A stretch of DNA of 64,000 bases, taken from assembly GCA_040877415.1 (NCBI GenBank), contig JBBDNV010000087.1:1-64000 (forward strand). Reading direction: 5' to 3'. Shown here one piece after another: positions 17,614 to 26,599 of the stretch. Source of the stretch: JBBDNV01 sp040877415 (GTDB lineage: Bacteria > Planctomycetota > Planctomycetia > Pirellulales > PALSA-1355). The number at the start of each line of letters is the position of its first letter. Positions within the stretch are counted from its first letter, which is position 1. The notes under the pieces were generated by a model that saw only the letters and a list, made by a program, of their open reading frames with translations, did no database searches and had not been told where the DNA came from. Position numbers and translations under genes: made by a program.

Positions 17614-19794
17614 ATGAAAACTGACGCCCATTTGTTAGTCGCCGCGTTGTTGCTGATCGTGGGGTCCGCGGTTCCGGCCGGCGCGCAAACTGACTTTCCG
17701 GGCGGCGATTGGCAGGTCGACCAGCCCCAGGGGCAATCGCTCGATTCCGAGGGAATCGCGAAAGTCGGCGCGTGGCTTAAAGAAAACGGCAGCAAGGCGG
17801 GACTCGTGGTGCGTCACGGCCGCATCGTAGGCGAGTGGTATTTCGACGAGGCCACGCCCCAAACTCAGTATGCGGTTTATTCGACAACCAAATCGTTCAC
17901 CAGCACGGCGGCCGGGTTGGCGATTGCCGCCGGCAAGCTCAAGCTCGACACGAAGCTAGGCGAGTTATTTCCCGAAGCCGCGCCTCCCTCAAAGCGCGAG
18001 ATCACAGTTCGCCAGCTTTTGACCATGACCTCAGGCGCACACAGCGACCGCTCCGTGATGTCGCGCAGCGACATGTTTAGCTATGTACTCTCACGGCTGC
18101 CGATGGATTATCGGCCCGGTGAAAAATGGGAATACAACAATCAGAGCCTGGCTTTGTTGAGCCCCGTCATCAAGAAGGCGACCGGCAAGAACATCGACCA
18201 ACTGCTCGACGAACAGGTCTTCAGCAAGATCGGCATCAACCGTGACGACTGGACATGGGAAGACCGCGAAGACATGACAATACCCTACTCGGGCCTGCAC
18301 ATCACGGCCCGCGCGCTGGCCCGATATGGCCTGTTGTTTCTGAACAAGGGTCAGTGGCGGGGTGAACAGATCATCTCGTCGACATGGGTCGCCGAAGCCA
18401 CGCACCGAATGGCTGACACAACGCCCGAGAGCGAAAGCAAGAACTACGGCTATCTGTGGTGGAACAATAGTAATCGTTGGTGGCCCGACGTGCCGGCCGA
18501 TGCGTTCGCCGCGCAGGGCAAGTTCGACAACACGATGCTCGTCGTGCCGAGCCTCGATCTGATCGCGATCCGTCTGGTTGGCGACGATTCGGCGCACAAT
18601 CGCAAGGTGACGATCGACCAGATGTTTTCACTGGCCTGTGCGGCGGTCAAAGACGTGAGCCCCTCGCTCCAGATGGCGGAAACGCCGATCGACGTGGAAG
18701 TCGAAAAGGCGTTTCCAAACTTGCGGATCGATCGACCGATTCTCGTGACGCACGCCGGGGACGGCACGAATCGGCTGTTCGTGCCTTCGCAGTTGGGCAC
18801 GATCTACGTGATGCCAAACGATCCCGACGTCGAGGAGCCCGGCGTGTTTCTGGACATCGAACCGCGCGTCGTGTACGTGGATCGCGAGAACGAAAAGGGC
18901 TTCCTGGGCATGGCGTTTCATCCCAAGTACCGCGCCAACGGCGAGTTCTTCGTCTATTACACGCCGAGAGACACGCCGAAGCCGCACACGATCGTCATCT
19001 CGCGGTTCCGCGCATCGAAAGACGATCCGAACAAGGGTGATCCGAACTCCGAAGAGCGGCTGTTGGAGGTCGCGCATCCGTTTTGGAACCACAAGGGAGG
19101 GACGATCGTTTTCGGTCCCGACGGATACCTTTACATTGCCATCGGCGACGGTGGGCTGCGCGACGATCCGTTTGGGAACGGACAGAATCTGAAATCGTAC
19201 CTGGCCAAAATCCTGCGGATCGACGTCGACCATCAGGATCCCGGCAAGAAGTATGCCATCCCGAAAGACAACCCGTTCGCCGGCCAGCCCGAGCGGGCAC
19301 TGGGTGAAATCTGGGCCTATGGCCTGCGCAATCCCTGGCGAATTGCCTTCGACAAGGCAACGGGCCGGTTGTGGTGCGGCGACGTGGGCCAGGATTTGTG
19401 GGAAGAGATCGACCTGATCACCAAGGGCGGCAACTATGGCTGGAACGTGCGCGAGGGCGTGCACAAGTTCGGCCAAAAGGGTTCCGAAAAGCGGGACGAT
19501 CTGATCGAGCCGATCTGGGACTATCACCACGACGTCGGCAAATCGATCACCGGCGGACACGTCTATCGCGGCAGAAAGCTGCCGCAATTCGAAGGCTGCT
19601 ACTTGTACGCCGACTACGTGACCGGCAAGATCTGGGCCCTCAAATACGACGATGCGAAGAAACAGGTCGTGGCCAATTACCTGATCTCCGCGAGCGTCAG
19701 CCCAATCATGTCGTTCGGCGAAGACGAAGAGGGCGAAGCGTACTACACGACCGACGGCGGGCAGATCTATGGTTTTCGCCAGAAGGGCAAGTAA
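17614..19794 (+). CDS. Fusion of a beta-lactamase-fold serine hydrolase and a sorbosone-dehydrogenase-type beta-propeller
   Basis: 726 residues. A signal peptide (LLVAALLLIVGSAVPAGA) is followed by a class-C beta-lactamase/DD-peptidase-like domain with S90-T-T-K93 (SxxK) and Y174-N-N (YxN), ending near residue 350. The second domain, from about 370, is a PQQ-dependent sugar dehydrogenase (GSDH/YliI) propeller: HAGDGTNRLF, GFLGMAFHP, NHKGGTIVFGPDGYLYIAIGDGG, YGLRNPWRIAFD, GGNYGWNVREG. The protein is probably periplasmic. The N-domain may act on an ester or peptide; the C-domain may oxidise a sugar. ATG 17614 begins the signal peptide; a start at 17560 would add a poor leader. Confidence 0.87.
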   Translation: MKTDAHLLVAALLLIVGSAVPAGAQTDFPGGDWQVDQPQGQSLDSEGIAKVGAWLKENGSKAGLVVRHGRIVGEWYFDEATPQTQYAVYSTTKSFTSTAAGLAIAAGKLKLDTKLGELFPEAAPPSKREITVRQLLTMTSGAHSDRSVMSRSDMFSYVLSRLPMDYRPGEKWEYNNQSLALLSPVIKKATGKNIDQLLDEQVFSKIGINRDDWTWEDREDMTIPYSGLHITARALARYGLLFLNKGQWRGEQIISSTWVAEATHRMADTTPESESKNYGYLWWNNSNRWWPDVPADAFAAQGKFDNTMLVVPSLDLIAIRLVGDDSAHNRKVTIDQMFSLACAAVKDVSPSLQMAETPIDVEVEKAFPNLRIDRPILVTHAGDGTNRLFVPSQLGTIYVMPNDPDVEEPGVFLDIEPRVVYVDRENEKGFLGMAFHPKYRANGEFFVYYTPRDTPKPHTIVISRFRASKDDPNKGDPNSEERLLEVAHPFWNHKGGTIVFGPDGYLYIAIGDGGLRDDPFGNGQNLKSYLAKILRIDVDHQDPGKKYAIPKDNPFAGQPERALGEIWAYGLRNPWRIAFDKATGRLWCGDVGQDLWEEIDLITKGGNYGWNVREGVHKFGQKGSEKRDDLIEPIWDYHHDVGKSITGGHVYRGRKLPQFEGCYLYADYVTGKIWALKYDDAKKQVVANYLISASVSPIMSFGEDEEGEAYYTTDGGQIYGFRQKGK

Positions 19795-19936
19795 AGGCAG
19801 AAGGCAGAAGGCAGAAGGATGAAGGCAGAAGGAGAAAGAAAAGAAGAAATCGAAATCGCAAACAGTGCCGCGATCGGTGAAACTTTTTAGCTTCTTCCGT
19901 CCTTCATCCTTCATCCTTCTGCCTTCATCCTTTCAC
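19795..19936. repeat. Purine tract AAGGCAGAAGG and its pyrimidine mirror just before rlmN
   Basis: GAAGGCAGAAGG-type units (about 19796-19835) are mirrored by TCCTTCATCCTTCTGCC units (about 19903-19930), which would form a long imperfect hairpin ending a few bases before the rlmN ATG at 19938. Same family as the block at 7870-8300. Confidence 0.7.
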
Positions 19937-19937
19937 C

Positions 19938-20990
19938 ATGGTAAGCATTCACGATTTTGACGCGATCGAACGATTGCGGCGGCGGCATAAGCTGGACCGC
20001 CAGCCGCTGCGACGAATGCGCACGGCGTTCTACAAGAAACATACAGATGCAGCGGCGGCGCTCGCTGAACTGCCCGAGGGGGCGCGGGCCGACATTGCCG
20101 CCGAAATCGAATTTCACGCGCTCGAGCCGGCCGGCCGGTACGATTCGAAGCGCGACGGCGCTACCAAGCTGGTTTTCCGCAAGCCCGGGGGTCTGCTCTT
20201 GGAGTCGGTCATCCTGCGAATGACTTCGGGCCGCACGGCGCTGTGCCTTTCGACGCAAGTGGGCTGCGCGGCGAAATGCGGTTTCTGCGCCACCGGAAAA
20301 ATGGGCATCGCCGCGAACCTGTCGGCCGCGGAAATCCTCGATCAGCTCGTCGTGGCCCAACAGTTGCTCGTGGCCGAACGCCGAAGCGTGCGCAACCTGG
20401 TTTTCATGGGCATGGGCGAGCCGTTTCACAACGAAGCGCAACTTCACGCGGCGCTCGCGGTGCTGTTCGACAGCCGCGCGTTCGACGTAAACCCGCGGCG
20501 CGTGATGATTTCGACCGTGGGCATCCCGGACGCCATGGTGCGCTGTGCGCGCCGCTGGCCCGACGTGCGGCTGGCTTTGAGCTTGCACAGCGTTCGAGCG
20601 GAAGTGCGGCGGCGGTTGATGCCGATTTCCGGGCGATACAGCCTGGCGGTGCTGCGCGATGCGATCGAACAGGTCACGAAGATCCAGCGGCACGAGGTGA
20701 TGATCGAGTATCTGCTGTTGGCCGAGGTGAACGACACGCCCCAGGACGCGCGTGCCCTGGCGGAGTATCTTCGCGGCATTGCGGTGCACGTCAATTTGAT
20801 ACCGTACAATCCCATCGCCGAGGCGCCGCATTTGGCTCCCAGCCATCCGCGGCGCCGGGAAGCGTTTTCGGCGGCCCTGAAAGCGGCAGGCTTTCCGGTA
20901 ACGACCCGCTATTCACTAGGCGCCGATATCGCGGCGGCCTGCGGACAATTGGTCCGCACCGAACATCGCCCTCAGGCGTCGCTGCGATGA
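19938..20990 (+). CDS. rlmN: 23S rRNA (adenine2503-C2)-methyltransferase, RlmN/Cfr family radical SAM enzyme
   Basis: A 350-residue enzyme that methylates A2503 of 23S rRNA (and tRNA A37 in some bacteria) using two SAM molecules and a [4Fe-4S] cluster. The cluster motif is C110-A-A-K-C114-G-F-C117. The GMGEP loop (VFMGMGEPFHN), the SLH(S) block and the C-terminal catalytic Cys in DIAAACGQL are present. Length fits the family. RlmN versus Cfr cannot be decided by eye. The stop overlaps the modA start (ATGA), an unusual partner. Confidence 0.93.
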   Translation: MVSIHDFDAIERLRRRHKLDRQPLRRMRTAFYKKHTDAAAALAELPEGARADIAAEIEFHALEPAGRYDSKRDGATKLVFRKPGGLLLESVILRMTSGRTALCLSTQVGCAAKCGFCATGKMGIAANLSAAEILDQLVVAQQLLVAERRSVRNLVFMGMGEPFHNEAQLHAALAVLFDSRAFDVNPRRVMISTVGIPDAMVRCARRWPDVRLALSLHSVRAEVRRRLMPISGRYSLAVLRDAIEQVTKIQRHEVMIEYLLLAEVNDTPQDARALAEYLRGIAVHVNLIPYNPIAEAPHLAPSHPRRREAFSAALKAAGFPVTTRYSLGADIAAACGQLVRTEHRPQASLR

Positions 20991-21811
20991 CTCGACGAGC
21001 TTTTCTGGTGATCGTGGCGGCCTCGGTGCTTTTGTGCGATCCGGCCACGGCTCGGGCGGCGCAGAAAGACAAACTGGTCGGCAAGCTGCTGGTGTTGGCC
21101 GCGGCGAGCACCACCGACGCGGTCGACGTGATTCGGGCGGAATTCGCGCGGCTGCACCCGGAAGTCACGGTTCGCACGAGTTTCGCGGCAAGTTCGGCGC
21201 TGGCTCGACAAATCGAGGCCGGCGCCCGCGCCGACGTGTTCCTCTCGGCCAGCAGCGAGTGGGCCGATCATCTGGAAAAGAAAAAGCTGGTCGCGCGGCG
21301 GCGCGATTTGCTCGGCAACCGGCTGGTGGTGATCGTGCCGGTGGATGCGAAGATCAAGATCGACATGGCGTCCGACCTGGTCCAAAAGAGCGTTCGCCGC
21401 CTGGCGATGGCCGATCCCCAGTCGGTTCCGGCCGGCATCTACGCGCGACAAGCTCTCGAGAAACTCCAACTTTGGGAGAAGCTTCGATCCAAGGTGGCCG
21501 GCGCCGCCGACGTGCGGCAGGCGCTAAAGTTTGTCGAGACCGGCGCCGCCGACGCGGGCATCGTGTATGCAACCGACGCGGCCGCCGACAAGCGAGTGCG
21601 CATCGCGCTCAAGCTGGATCCCAAGCTTTCCGAGCCGATTCGCTATCCGCTGGTGCTCGTTCAGGGGGCGGAAAGCAACGCCGCGGCGGTCGCCTTTGAC
21701 GAGTTCCTCGCGTCGCCGGCCGCGGCGGCCGTATTCGAGCGATTCGGGTTTGTCGCGCTCTCGAAAGCCGGCGAAACCAAACCCCGAGAGGCAATCCCAT
21801 GTGGTGGTTGA
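20987..21811 (+). CDS. modA: Molybdate ABC transporter, substrate-binding protein
   Basis: A 274-residue periplasmic molybdate/tungstate-binding protein. Signal peptide RAFLVIVAASVLLC (a Cys at the end could be a lipobox), then LLVLAAASTTDAVDVIRAEF, the ASSALARQIEAGARADVFLSAS ligand loop and GAADAGIVYATDA. ATG 20987 overlaps the rlmN stop; longer in-frame readings would be antisense-like inside rlmN. The end overlaps modB by 13 bases. Confidence 0.92.
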   Translation: MTRRAFLVIVAASVLLCDPATARAAQKDKLVGKLLVLAAASTTDAVDVIRAEFARLHPEVTVRTSFAASSALARQIEAGARADVFLSASSEWADHLEKKKLVARRRDLLGNRLVVIVPVDAKIKIDMASDLVQKSVRRLAMADPQSVPAGIYARQALEKLQLWEKLRSKVAGAADVRQALKFVETGAADAGIVYATDAAADKRVRIALKLDPKLSEPIRYPLVLVQGAESNAAAVAFDEFLASPAAAAVFERFGFVALSKAGETKPREAIPCGG

Positions 21812-22491
21812 CTGCCGACGAATGGTTGGCCCTGCAATTGAGCTTCAAAGTCGGGCTGTGCGCCGTATTGGCCAGCCTGCCGTTTGCCACCGCGGTGGGC
21901 TACCTGTTGGCGCGGTGGCAATCGCGCGGCAAATGGCTGGTGGAGCTGGCGGTGAACCTGCCGCTGGTGCTGCCGCCGGTGGTGACCGGATACTTGTTGC
22001 TCGTGCTTTTCGCGCCGCGCGGGCCGGTGGGCGGCGCGCTCGAGAATTGGTTTGGCGTGCGCATTGTGTTCAGTTGGATCGGCGCGGCGATCGCGGCCGC
22101 GGTCGTCAGCTTTCCGTTGATGGTCCGCGCGATCCGCCTGGCGTTTCAGGCGGTCGACCCGCGGCTGGAAATGGCGGCCCGCAGCCTGGGGGCGGGCCGC
22201 GTGGGCGCGTTTTGGAGCGTCACGCTGCCCTTGGCCAAAAGCGGAGTTCTGGCCGGCTGCGTGCTGGCCTTTGCCCGCAGCCTGGGTGAATTCGGCGCCA
22301 CGATCATGGTGGCCGGCAATATCGTGGGCGAGACGCAGACGATTCCTTTGGCGATCTTCAGCTACTCGAATCGCCCCGGCACAGAGGCCGACGTCTGGCG
22401 GCTGGTCGGCATTTCGATCGTATTGGCCGCGGCGGCGCTAGTGGCCAGCGAGTGGCTGGAACGGAGGCACGCGCGGCGTGTATCGACTTAG
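21799..22491 (+). CDS. modB: Molybdate ABC transporter permease
   Basis: A 230-residue inner-membrane permease with five to six hydrophobic segments. ModB signatures: LPLVLPPVVTGYLLL, the EMAARSLGAGRVGAFWSVTLPL ATPase-contact loop and FARSLGEFGATIMVAGNIVGETQT. It overlaps modA by 13 bases and modC by 14 bases, so it is co-translated. Confidence 0.94.
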   Translation: MWWLTADEWLALQLSFKVGLCAVLASLPFATAVGYLLARWQSRGKWLVELAVNLPLVLPPVVTGYLLLVLFAPRGPVGGALENWFGVRIVFSWIGAAIAAAVVSFPLMVRAIRLAFQAVDPRLEMAARSLGAGRVGAFWSVTLPLAKSGVLAGCVLAFARSLGEFGATIMVAGNIVGETQTIPLAIFSYSNRPGTEADVWRLVGISIVLAAAALVASEWLERRHARRVST

Positions 22492-23185
22492 CCTTCACTG
22501 CGTTCACCGCTTCGGCGGCGGATTTGCCATCGACGCCGCGCTGGCGACGACCGCCCGGGTCACCGCCCTGTTCGGTCCCTCGGGCAGCGGCAAGACGAGC
22601 ATCCTGTACATGATCGCCGGTCTGTTTCGCCCGCATTCCGGCTCAATCTCGCTCGGCGATAGAATCTGGCTCGACACGAAGCGCGGCATCGACCTGAAGC
22701 CCGAGCGGCGGCGAGTCGGCTTCGTGTTTCAGGATCACCTGCTGTTCCCGCACCTGAGCGTCGAGCGAAACCTGATGTACGGCCGGCGCCGCCGGCCGAA
22801 TCATCCGCAATCGATCCAGCCGGCGCGCGTCATCGAGGTGCTGGAGCTGGGCGAATTGCTGGGCCGCTATCCGCGGAATCTCTCGGGCGGCGAGAAGCAG
22901 CGCGTGGCCTTGGGCCGTTCGCTGTTGAGCGGTCCGGAGCTATTGCTCTTGGACGAGCCCTTGGCCGCGCTCGACGAGGGACTGAGGGACCGCGTGCTTA
23001 CCTACCTGGAACGCGTCGTGGCCGAATGGCACGTGCCCACGCTCTACGTCAGCCACAATGCGTCCGAAGTGCGCCGCATGGCCGAGCACGTCGTTGTGCT
23101 GGAAGCGGGCCGCGTCACTCGGTGCGGCACGCCCGCAGACGTGCTGCCGGACAATCACTCTTCGCCAGGCGGCTCGCCGGTTTGA
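22478..23185 (+). CDS. modC: Molybdate ABC transporter ATP-binding protein (short form)
   Basis: A 235-residue ATPase that drives ModB. Walker A GPSGSGKTS, Q-loop FVFQDHLLFPH, signature LSGGEKQRVALGRSL, Walker B LLLLDEPLAALD and the H-loop SHNAS are intact. The start is GTG 22478 with ACGGAGG upstream. Typical ModC is about 350 residues with a C-terminal TOBE/Mop molybdate-sensing domain; this one ends after the ATPase core, so that control is absent. The last 31 bases overlap the convergent gene. Confidence 0.92.
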   Translation: MYRLSLHCVHRFGGGFAIDAALATTARVTALFGPSGSGKTSILYMIAGLFRPHSGSISLGDRIWLDTKRGIDLKPERRRVGFVFQDHLLFPHLSVERNLMYGRRRRPNHPQSIQPARVIEVLELGELLGRYPRNLSGGEKQRVALGRSLLSGPELLLLDEPLAALDEGLRDRVLTYLERVVAEWHVPTLYVSHNASEVRRMAEHVVVLEAGRVTRCGTPADVLPDNHSSPGGSPV

Positions 23186-24813
23186 TTGGACCGTTTGGGC
23201 TCTCCGGACGGTTCGTTCGACTTTTCCTGCTGGGGCTTGATGAGCCCCTCCTTGATGTACTGGTCGACTCCCAACAGTTTTGGGTCCTTGCTGTTGGTGC
23301 CGGTGATGACCGGCATCGGGCGATAGTCGAACCACTCGCGATACGGGAGCCTGTCGGGCGGATCCGGTTCGGCGAAGGCCCCGTTGCCGAACGAATCCAT
23401 CCACAAATCGCTGTCGGCCGAAAGCTTGCCGTCGGCAAAACGCAAGTCGTATTGGATGCCGTATTGCAGAGTGCCGCTGAGCGTGTTGTCGTGAACGTTG
23501 CCGGTATAAATGTAAATCAAGCCGGCCAGCGTCGCTCGACCGTCGGGCATTCCGATGGGAACGTAGGCCACCCAGCGCCACTGGGGTTCGAGCGTTTCGA
23601 GCCGCGTCGGCTCCTCCGCGAGCCGGCTGATCGGCTGCTCGTAAAAGTTCTTGACCATCAAGACCGAAGCCATCAGATCGTTCGAAAACAATAGCTCGGT
23701 CGTTCCCGGCGCGCGCTTGATTTCCACGCGCGCGAAAATGCCGTCCGCCGGCAACGCCTGTCCCACGTCGAGCTGCCGGTGTTCTTTGTCGCACAAACTC
23801 ACGTGGAAAGTGGCCGTCAGGTAGTTGCCCTCGTTAAACAACTCGGGGTTGCGCTCGCAATTGCCTCGATAGTACGTGCCGGCGACTTGTTTGGGATGGT
23901 CGGGCCGGATCGGTTTCGGCGGCCAGCCGTAGGGTGTATTGCTCCAGGGGCTTCGTACCTCGTGATGTGAACGGTTGGCTTTGGCCAGCTCGCTTTCGAT
24001 CTTCAGTACGTGGCCCCGCGCCACCGCCAACGCGACTCCCACGACCGAAACCGCCAGGAGCAGCAGCACCTCGCGGGAGTTCACCCCGTCGCAGAACCTG
24101 CAGAACCGGGCCAGGCGTCCCGCCGTCCAACCGCGCCCATTGCGGAAGGCGGTTCGGCAGCGGATGACGGCCAAAAGCGCGACATTGAGCGCCAGAAAGC
24201 CGATCGTGTAGGGCATCGCGTACGCGTACTCGGCCTGATAGCGGTCAGCCAAATTGACCAGGTAATACACCGCCCGTTTGTAGAACGGCGCGGGTTTTGA
24301 TGCGCTCGACGGGACGGGCCAAGGCGTGCCCTCGCCGACCCAGCGCCCGAGGAGCTCAATCTCCGGCTTGGAAAGGGGCGGCGCGTTCTTGGGCATGCGA
24401 TACGCGCGATCGCTCGACGAGACGCGCGCCAAAAGTTCGTTGGTCGCGGGCGTGCCGCCCAGAACGTGTCTTCCCGAATCGCCGCCCCGCCTGGCGAATT
24501 CGCGCGCGTCCAGACGCAATCCGCCGCTGCGCTTTTGCGGTCCGTGGCACTTCCAGCAACGCTCGACGAGAATCGGCCGGACGTCGGCGAAAAAGTCGAC
24601 GGGCTTATCCTTCGACTCGGCCGGCGGATGGTCGTCGGATCGGGCCGGCTCGGCGTCGGCGGGCCCGCTTTGCGCGGCCGCCGGCGACGGCTCTTCGGCC
24701 GGTTCGTGCTCTTGTCCCTGCGCCGCCGCAGACGCCGCCGCGCAGACGATCGCCGCCAGCCGCGCCGCCAGACGCCGGCAACGTTTACGATGATTGGCAC
24801 GAAACGAACGCAT
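23155..24813 (-). CDS. Membrane protein with planctomycete-type cytochrome c domain
   Basis: 552 residues. An N-terminal signal is followed by a C-type haem domain VDFFADVRPILVERCWKCHGPQ (haem-binding C86-W-K-C89-H90; M in RMPKNAPPLS as likely sixth ligand). Two hydrophobic segments lie at about 200-220 and 250-270. The C-terminal 280 residues are a soluble domain of unknown function. The cytochrome resembles PSCyt1 modules of planctomycetes. The 3' end overlaps modC by 31 bases in convergent orientation. Electron-transfer partners are not nearby. Confidence 0.75.
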   Translation of the reverse strand: MRSFRANHRKRCRRLAARLAAIVCAAASAAAQGQEHEPAEEPSPAAAQSGPADAEPARSDDHPPAESKDKPVDFFADVRPILVERCWKCHGPQKRSGGLRLDAREFARRGGDSGRHVLGGTPATNELLARVSSSDRAYRMPKNAPPLSKPEIELLGRWVGEGTPWPVPSSASKPAPFYKRAVYYLVNLADRYQAEYAYAMPYTIGFLALNVALLAVIRCRTAFRNGRGWTAGRLARFCRFCDGVNSREVLLLLAVSVVGVALAVARGHVLKIESELAKANRSHHEVRSPWSNTPYGWPPKPIRPDHPKQVAGTYYRGNCERNPELFNEGNYLTATFHVSLCDKEHRQLDVGQALPADGIFARVEIKRAPGTTELLFSNDLMASVLMVKNFYEQPISRLAEEPTRLETLEPQWRWVAYVPIGMPDGRATLAGLIYIYTGNVHDNTLSGTLQYGIQYDLRFADGKLSADSDLWMDSFGNGAFAEPDPPDRLPYREWFDYRPMPVITGTNSKDPKLLGVDQYIKEGLIKPQQEKSNEPSGEPKRSNQTGEPPGEE

Positions 24814-24910
24814 ACCTCAAATATACGTGCCACCGGCGGACTTGTCGCGGCTTGGCACGCGCGCAAAAGCCCGCCTATACTAACGGCTCGTTGAGCACGG
24901 CGCGCCCTAG

Positions 24911-25057
24911 GAAGGCAAAGTCTACCTCGTGATCTACAAATTTGAGGACGGCAAAATGATCCAGTGCATGGAGGTGTCGAACGAGAAACGCTCCGGCGAG
25001 TTTACGGGCCAAGCCGGCAGCGGCAATCTGTTCGAAATCTGGGAGCGAGTCGAGTAG
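24911..25057 (+). pseudogene. Short C-terminal fragment, possibly of a TIGR03067-type protein
   Basis: From a stop at 24908-24910 the frame is open for 48 codons: EGKVYLVIYKFEDGKMIQC...EFTGQAGSGNLFEIWERVE. The pattern (strand, DGK, RP/KR-x-EFT, GSG, then a hydrophobic strand and charged end) resembles the end of the planctomycete TIGR03067 domain. A GTG at 24929 could start a 42-residue peptide but has no strong ribosome-binding site. I favour a decayed gene end. Confidence 0.4.
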
Positions 25058-25116
25058 CCGCGCGCCCCCGCGTGGGGGCCGAAGTGGAGGGATCGCCCGC
25101 AGCCGAAAGATCGAGC

Positions 25117-26334
25117 ATGGACGAGCAGGGTCCGGCGTTGTCGCCGTCCGAGACTGCCGAAGCGAGCCCCAGGGGCCACTTGTCCCGCAACGTGCGGTTG
25201 TTGGGGGTGGTGAGCCTGGTCAACGACATCGCCAGCGAAATGATTTTTCCGCTGGTGCCGGCGTTTCTCACCGACGTTCTCAAAGCGGGTCCCGGCGCGC
25301 TGGGGGCGATCGAGGGAATTGCCGATTCGACCGCCAGCGTCGTCAAGTTGTGGTCCGGCGCGCTGTCGGACCGGGCCGGCAAGCGAAAGGTCTTTGTCGT
25401 GGCCGGCTACGCCTGCGCAGCCGTTTCGCGCCCGCTTTTGGGCATGGCCGCCGCCGTCTGGCAAGTTTTGGCGGTGCGCTTCACCGACCGCTTCGGCAAG
25501 GGAATCCGCGCCGCCCCGCGCGACGCGATGATCGCCGATTCCACCGAACCGGCACTGCGCGGCCGGGCCTTTGGCTACAACCGCGCGATGGACCATCTGG
25601 GGGCGGCCATCGGTCCCGCCCTGGCTTTCGCCTTTTTGTCGCTTTGGCCGGGCCAGATGCGCGCGCTATTTCTATTGACGGTCGTGCCGGGCATCGTCGT
25701 CGTGGTGTTGGTGCTATTTGGCCTGCGCGAGCGGCCGATCACCACGCCGGCCGCCAAGGAGTTTCGCTTTACGCTGGCGCCCTTCGACCGCCGCTTTCGG
25801 GTGTACCTGGCGGCCTTGGTCGTCTTTACGCTGGGCAATTCGAGCGACGCTTTCTTGCTGTTGCGCCTGCGGGAACTGGGCGTGTCGCTCGAAATGCTGC
25901 CGCTGGTGTGGAGCGCGTTTCACGTCGTCAAAAGCGCCGGCAGTTTCCTGGCCGGACCCGCCGTCGACCGGTTTGGCCCGCGGCCGCTGATTGCAGCGGG
26001 TTGGATCGTCTATGCAATGATCTACCTGGCGTTTTCGTTGGCCACCACGGCGCTTCAAGGCTGGGCGTTTTTTCTGCTTTACGGCGCGTTCTACGCCCTG
26101 ACGGAGCCCGCGGAACGTACGTTGGTCGCCAACCTGGTCGGACCCGACGAGCAGGGGCTGGCCTTCGGCTGGTTTAATTTCGCCATCGGCATCGCGGCCC
26201 TGCCGGCCAGCCTCATCTTCGGCGCGATTTACGAGGCTTACGGGGCGCAGGCGGCGTTCACCTGGGGCGCGGCCCTGGCGCTAGTGGCCGTGGCCATTTT
26301 GGGTGTGATCGGTCGGGGCACGAAGTCACGCTAG
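25117..26334 (+). CDS. Major facilitator superfamily transporter
   Basis: A 405-residue inner-membrane transporter with twelve hydrophobic segments. The MFS motif between helices 2 and 3 is GALSDRAGKRK; RFTDRFGKGIRAAPRDAMI is typical of a subgroup often annotated as multidrug or sugar efflux. ATG 25117 follows GAAAGA and precedes a soluble N-terminus; longer readings back to 24964 overlap the fragment upstream. Monocistronic; substrate unknown. Confidence 0.85.
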   Translation: MDEQGPALSPSETAEASPRGHLSRNVRLLGVVSLVNDIASEMIFPLVPAFLTDVLKAGPGALGAIEGIADSTASVVKLWSGALSDRAGKRKVFVVAGYACAAVSRPLLGMAAAVWQVLAVRFTDRFGKGIRAAPRDAMIADSTEPALRGRAFGYNRAMDHLGAAIGPALAFAFLSLWPGQMRALFLLTVVPGIVVVVLVLFGLRERPITTPAAKEFRFTLAPFDRRFRVYLAALVVFTLGNSSDAFLLLRLRELGVSLEMLPLVWSAFHVVKSAGSFLAGPAVDRFGPRPLIAAGWIVYAMIYLAFSLATTALQGWAFFLLYGAFYALTEPAERTLVANLVGPDEQGLAFGWFNFAIGIAALPASLIFGAIYEAYGAQAAFTWGAALALVAVAILGVIGRGTKSR

Positions 26335-26599
26335 GCGACGGGAAAACACACGGTGCCGGCAACGGCCAATACTATACCTCATGCGTGCAATTTTCATCGA
26401 TTTCCGCGTCATTGCGAGACGGGACAAGTCCTTGTGAAATGTTGCTTTACGCCGAGGCACAAGGTGAGGGTCGACCGCCACGTCTTGGAATCGAATGCAG
26501 AAACGTTTATTGGTCAGCCGATCTTTAATCTGGCAACTCGCTGTGACCTGCTGGCGGAGTCGCAGTTTGGCGACCTTGGTCACCACTAAACGACATTGA

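Noticed and set aside
18628..19914. A 428-codon frame antisense to the lactamase/dehydrogenase fusion.
   Set aside because: Composition is antisense-like and the start lies in low-complexity repeat.
20243..20986. Upstream extension of modA into rlmN, in another frame.
   Set aside because: The extension has no family features; the signal peptide begins at 20987 with a normal ATGA overlap.
20900..21000. A molybdenum-cofactor riboswitch before modABC.
   Set aside because: modA starts inside the end of rlmN, leaving no leader for such an element.
26353..26589. A 78-codon frame after the MFS gene.
   Set aside because: No ribosome-binding site and no recognisable pattern.
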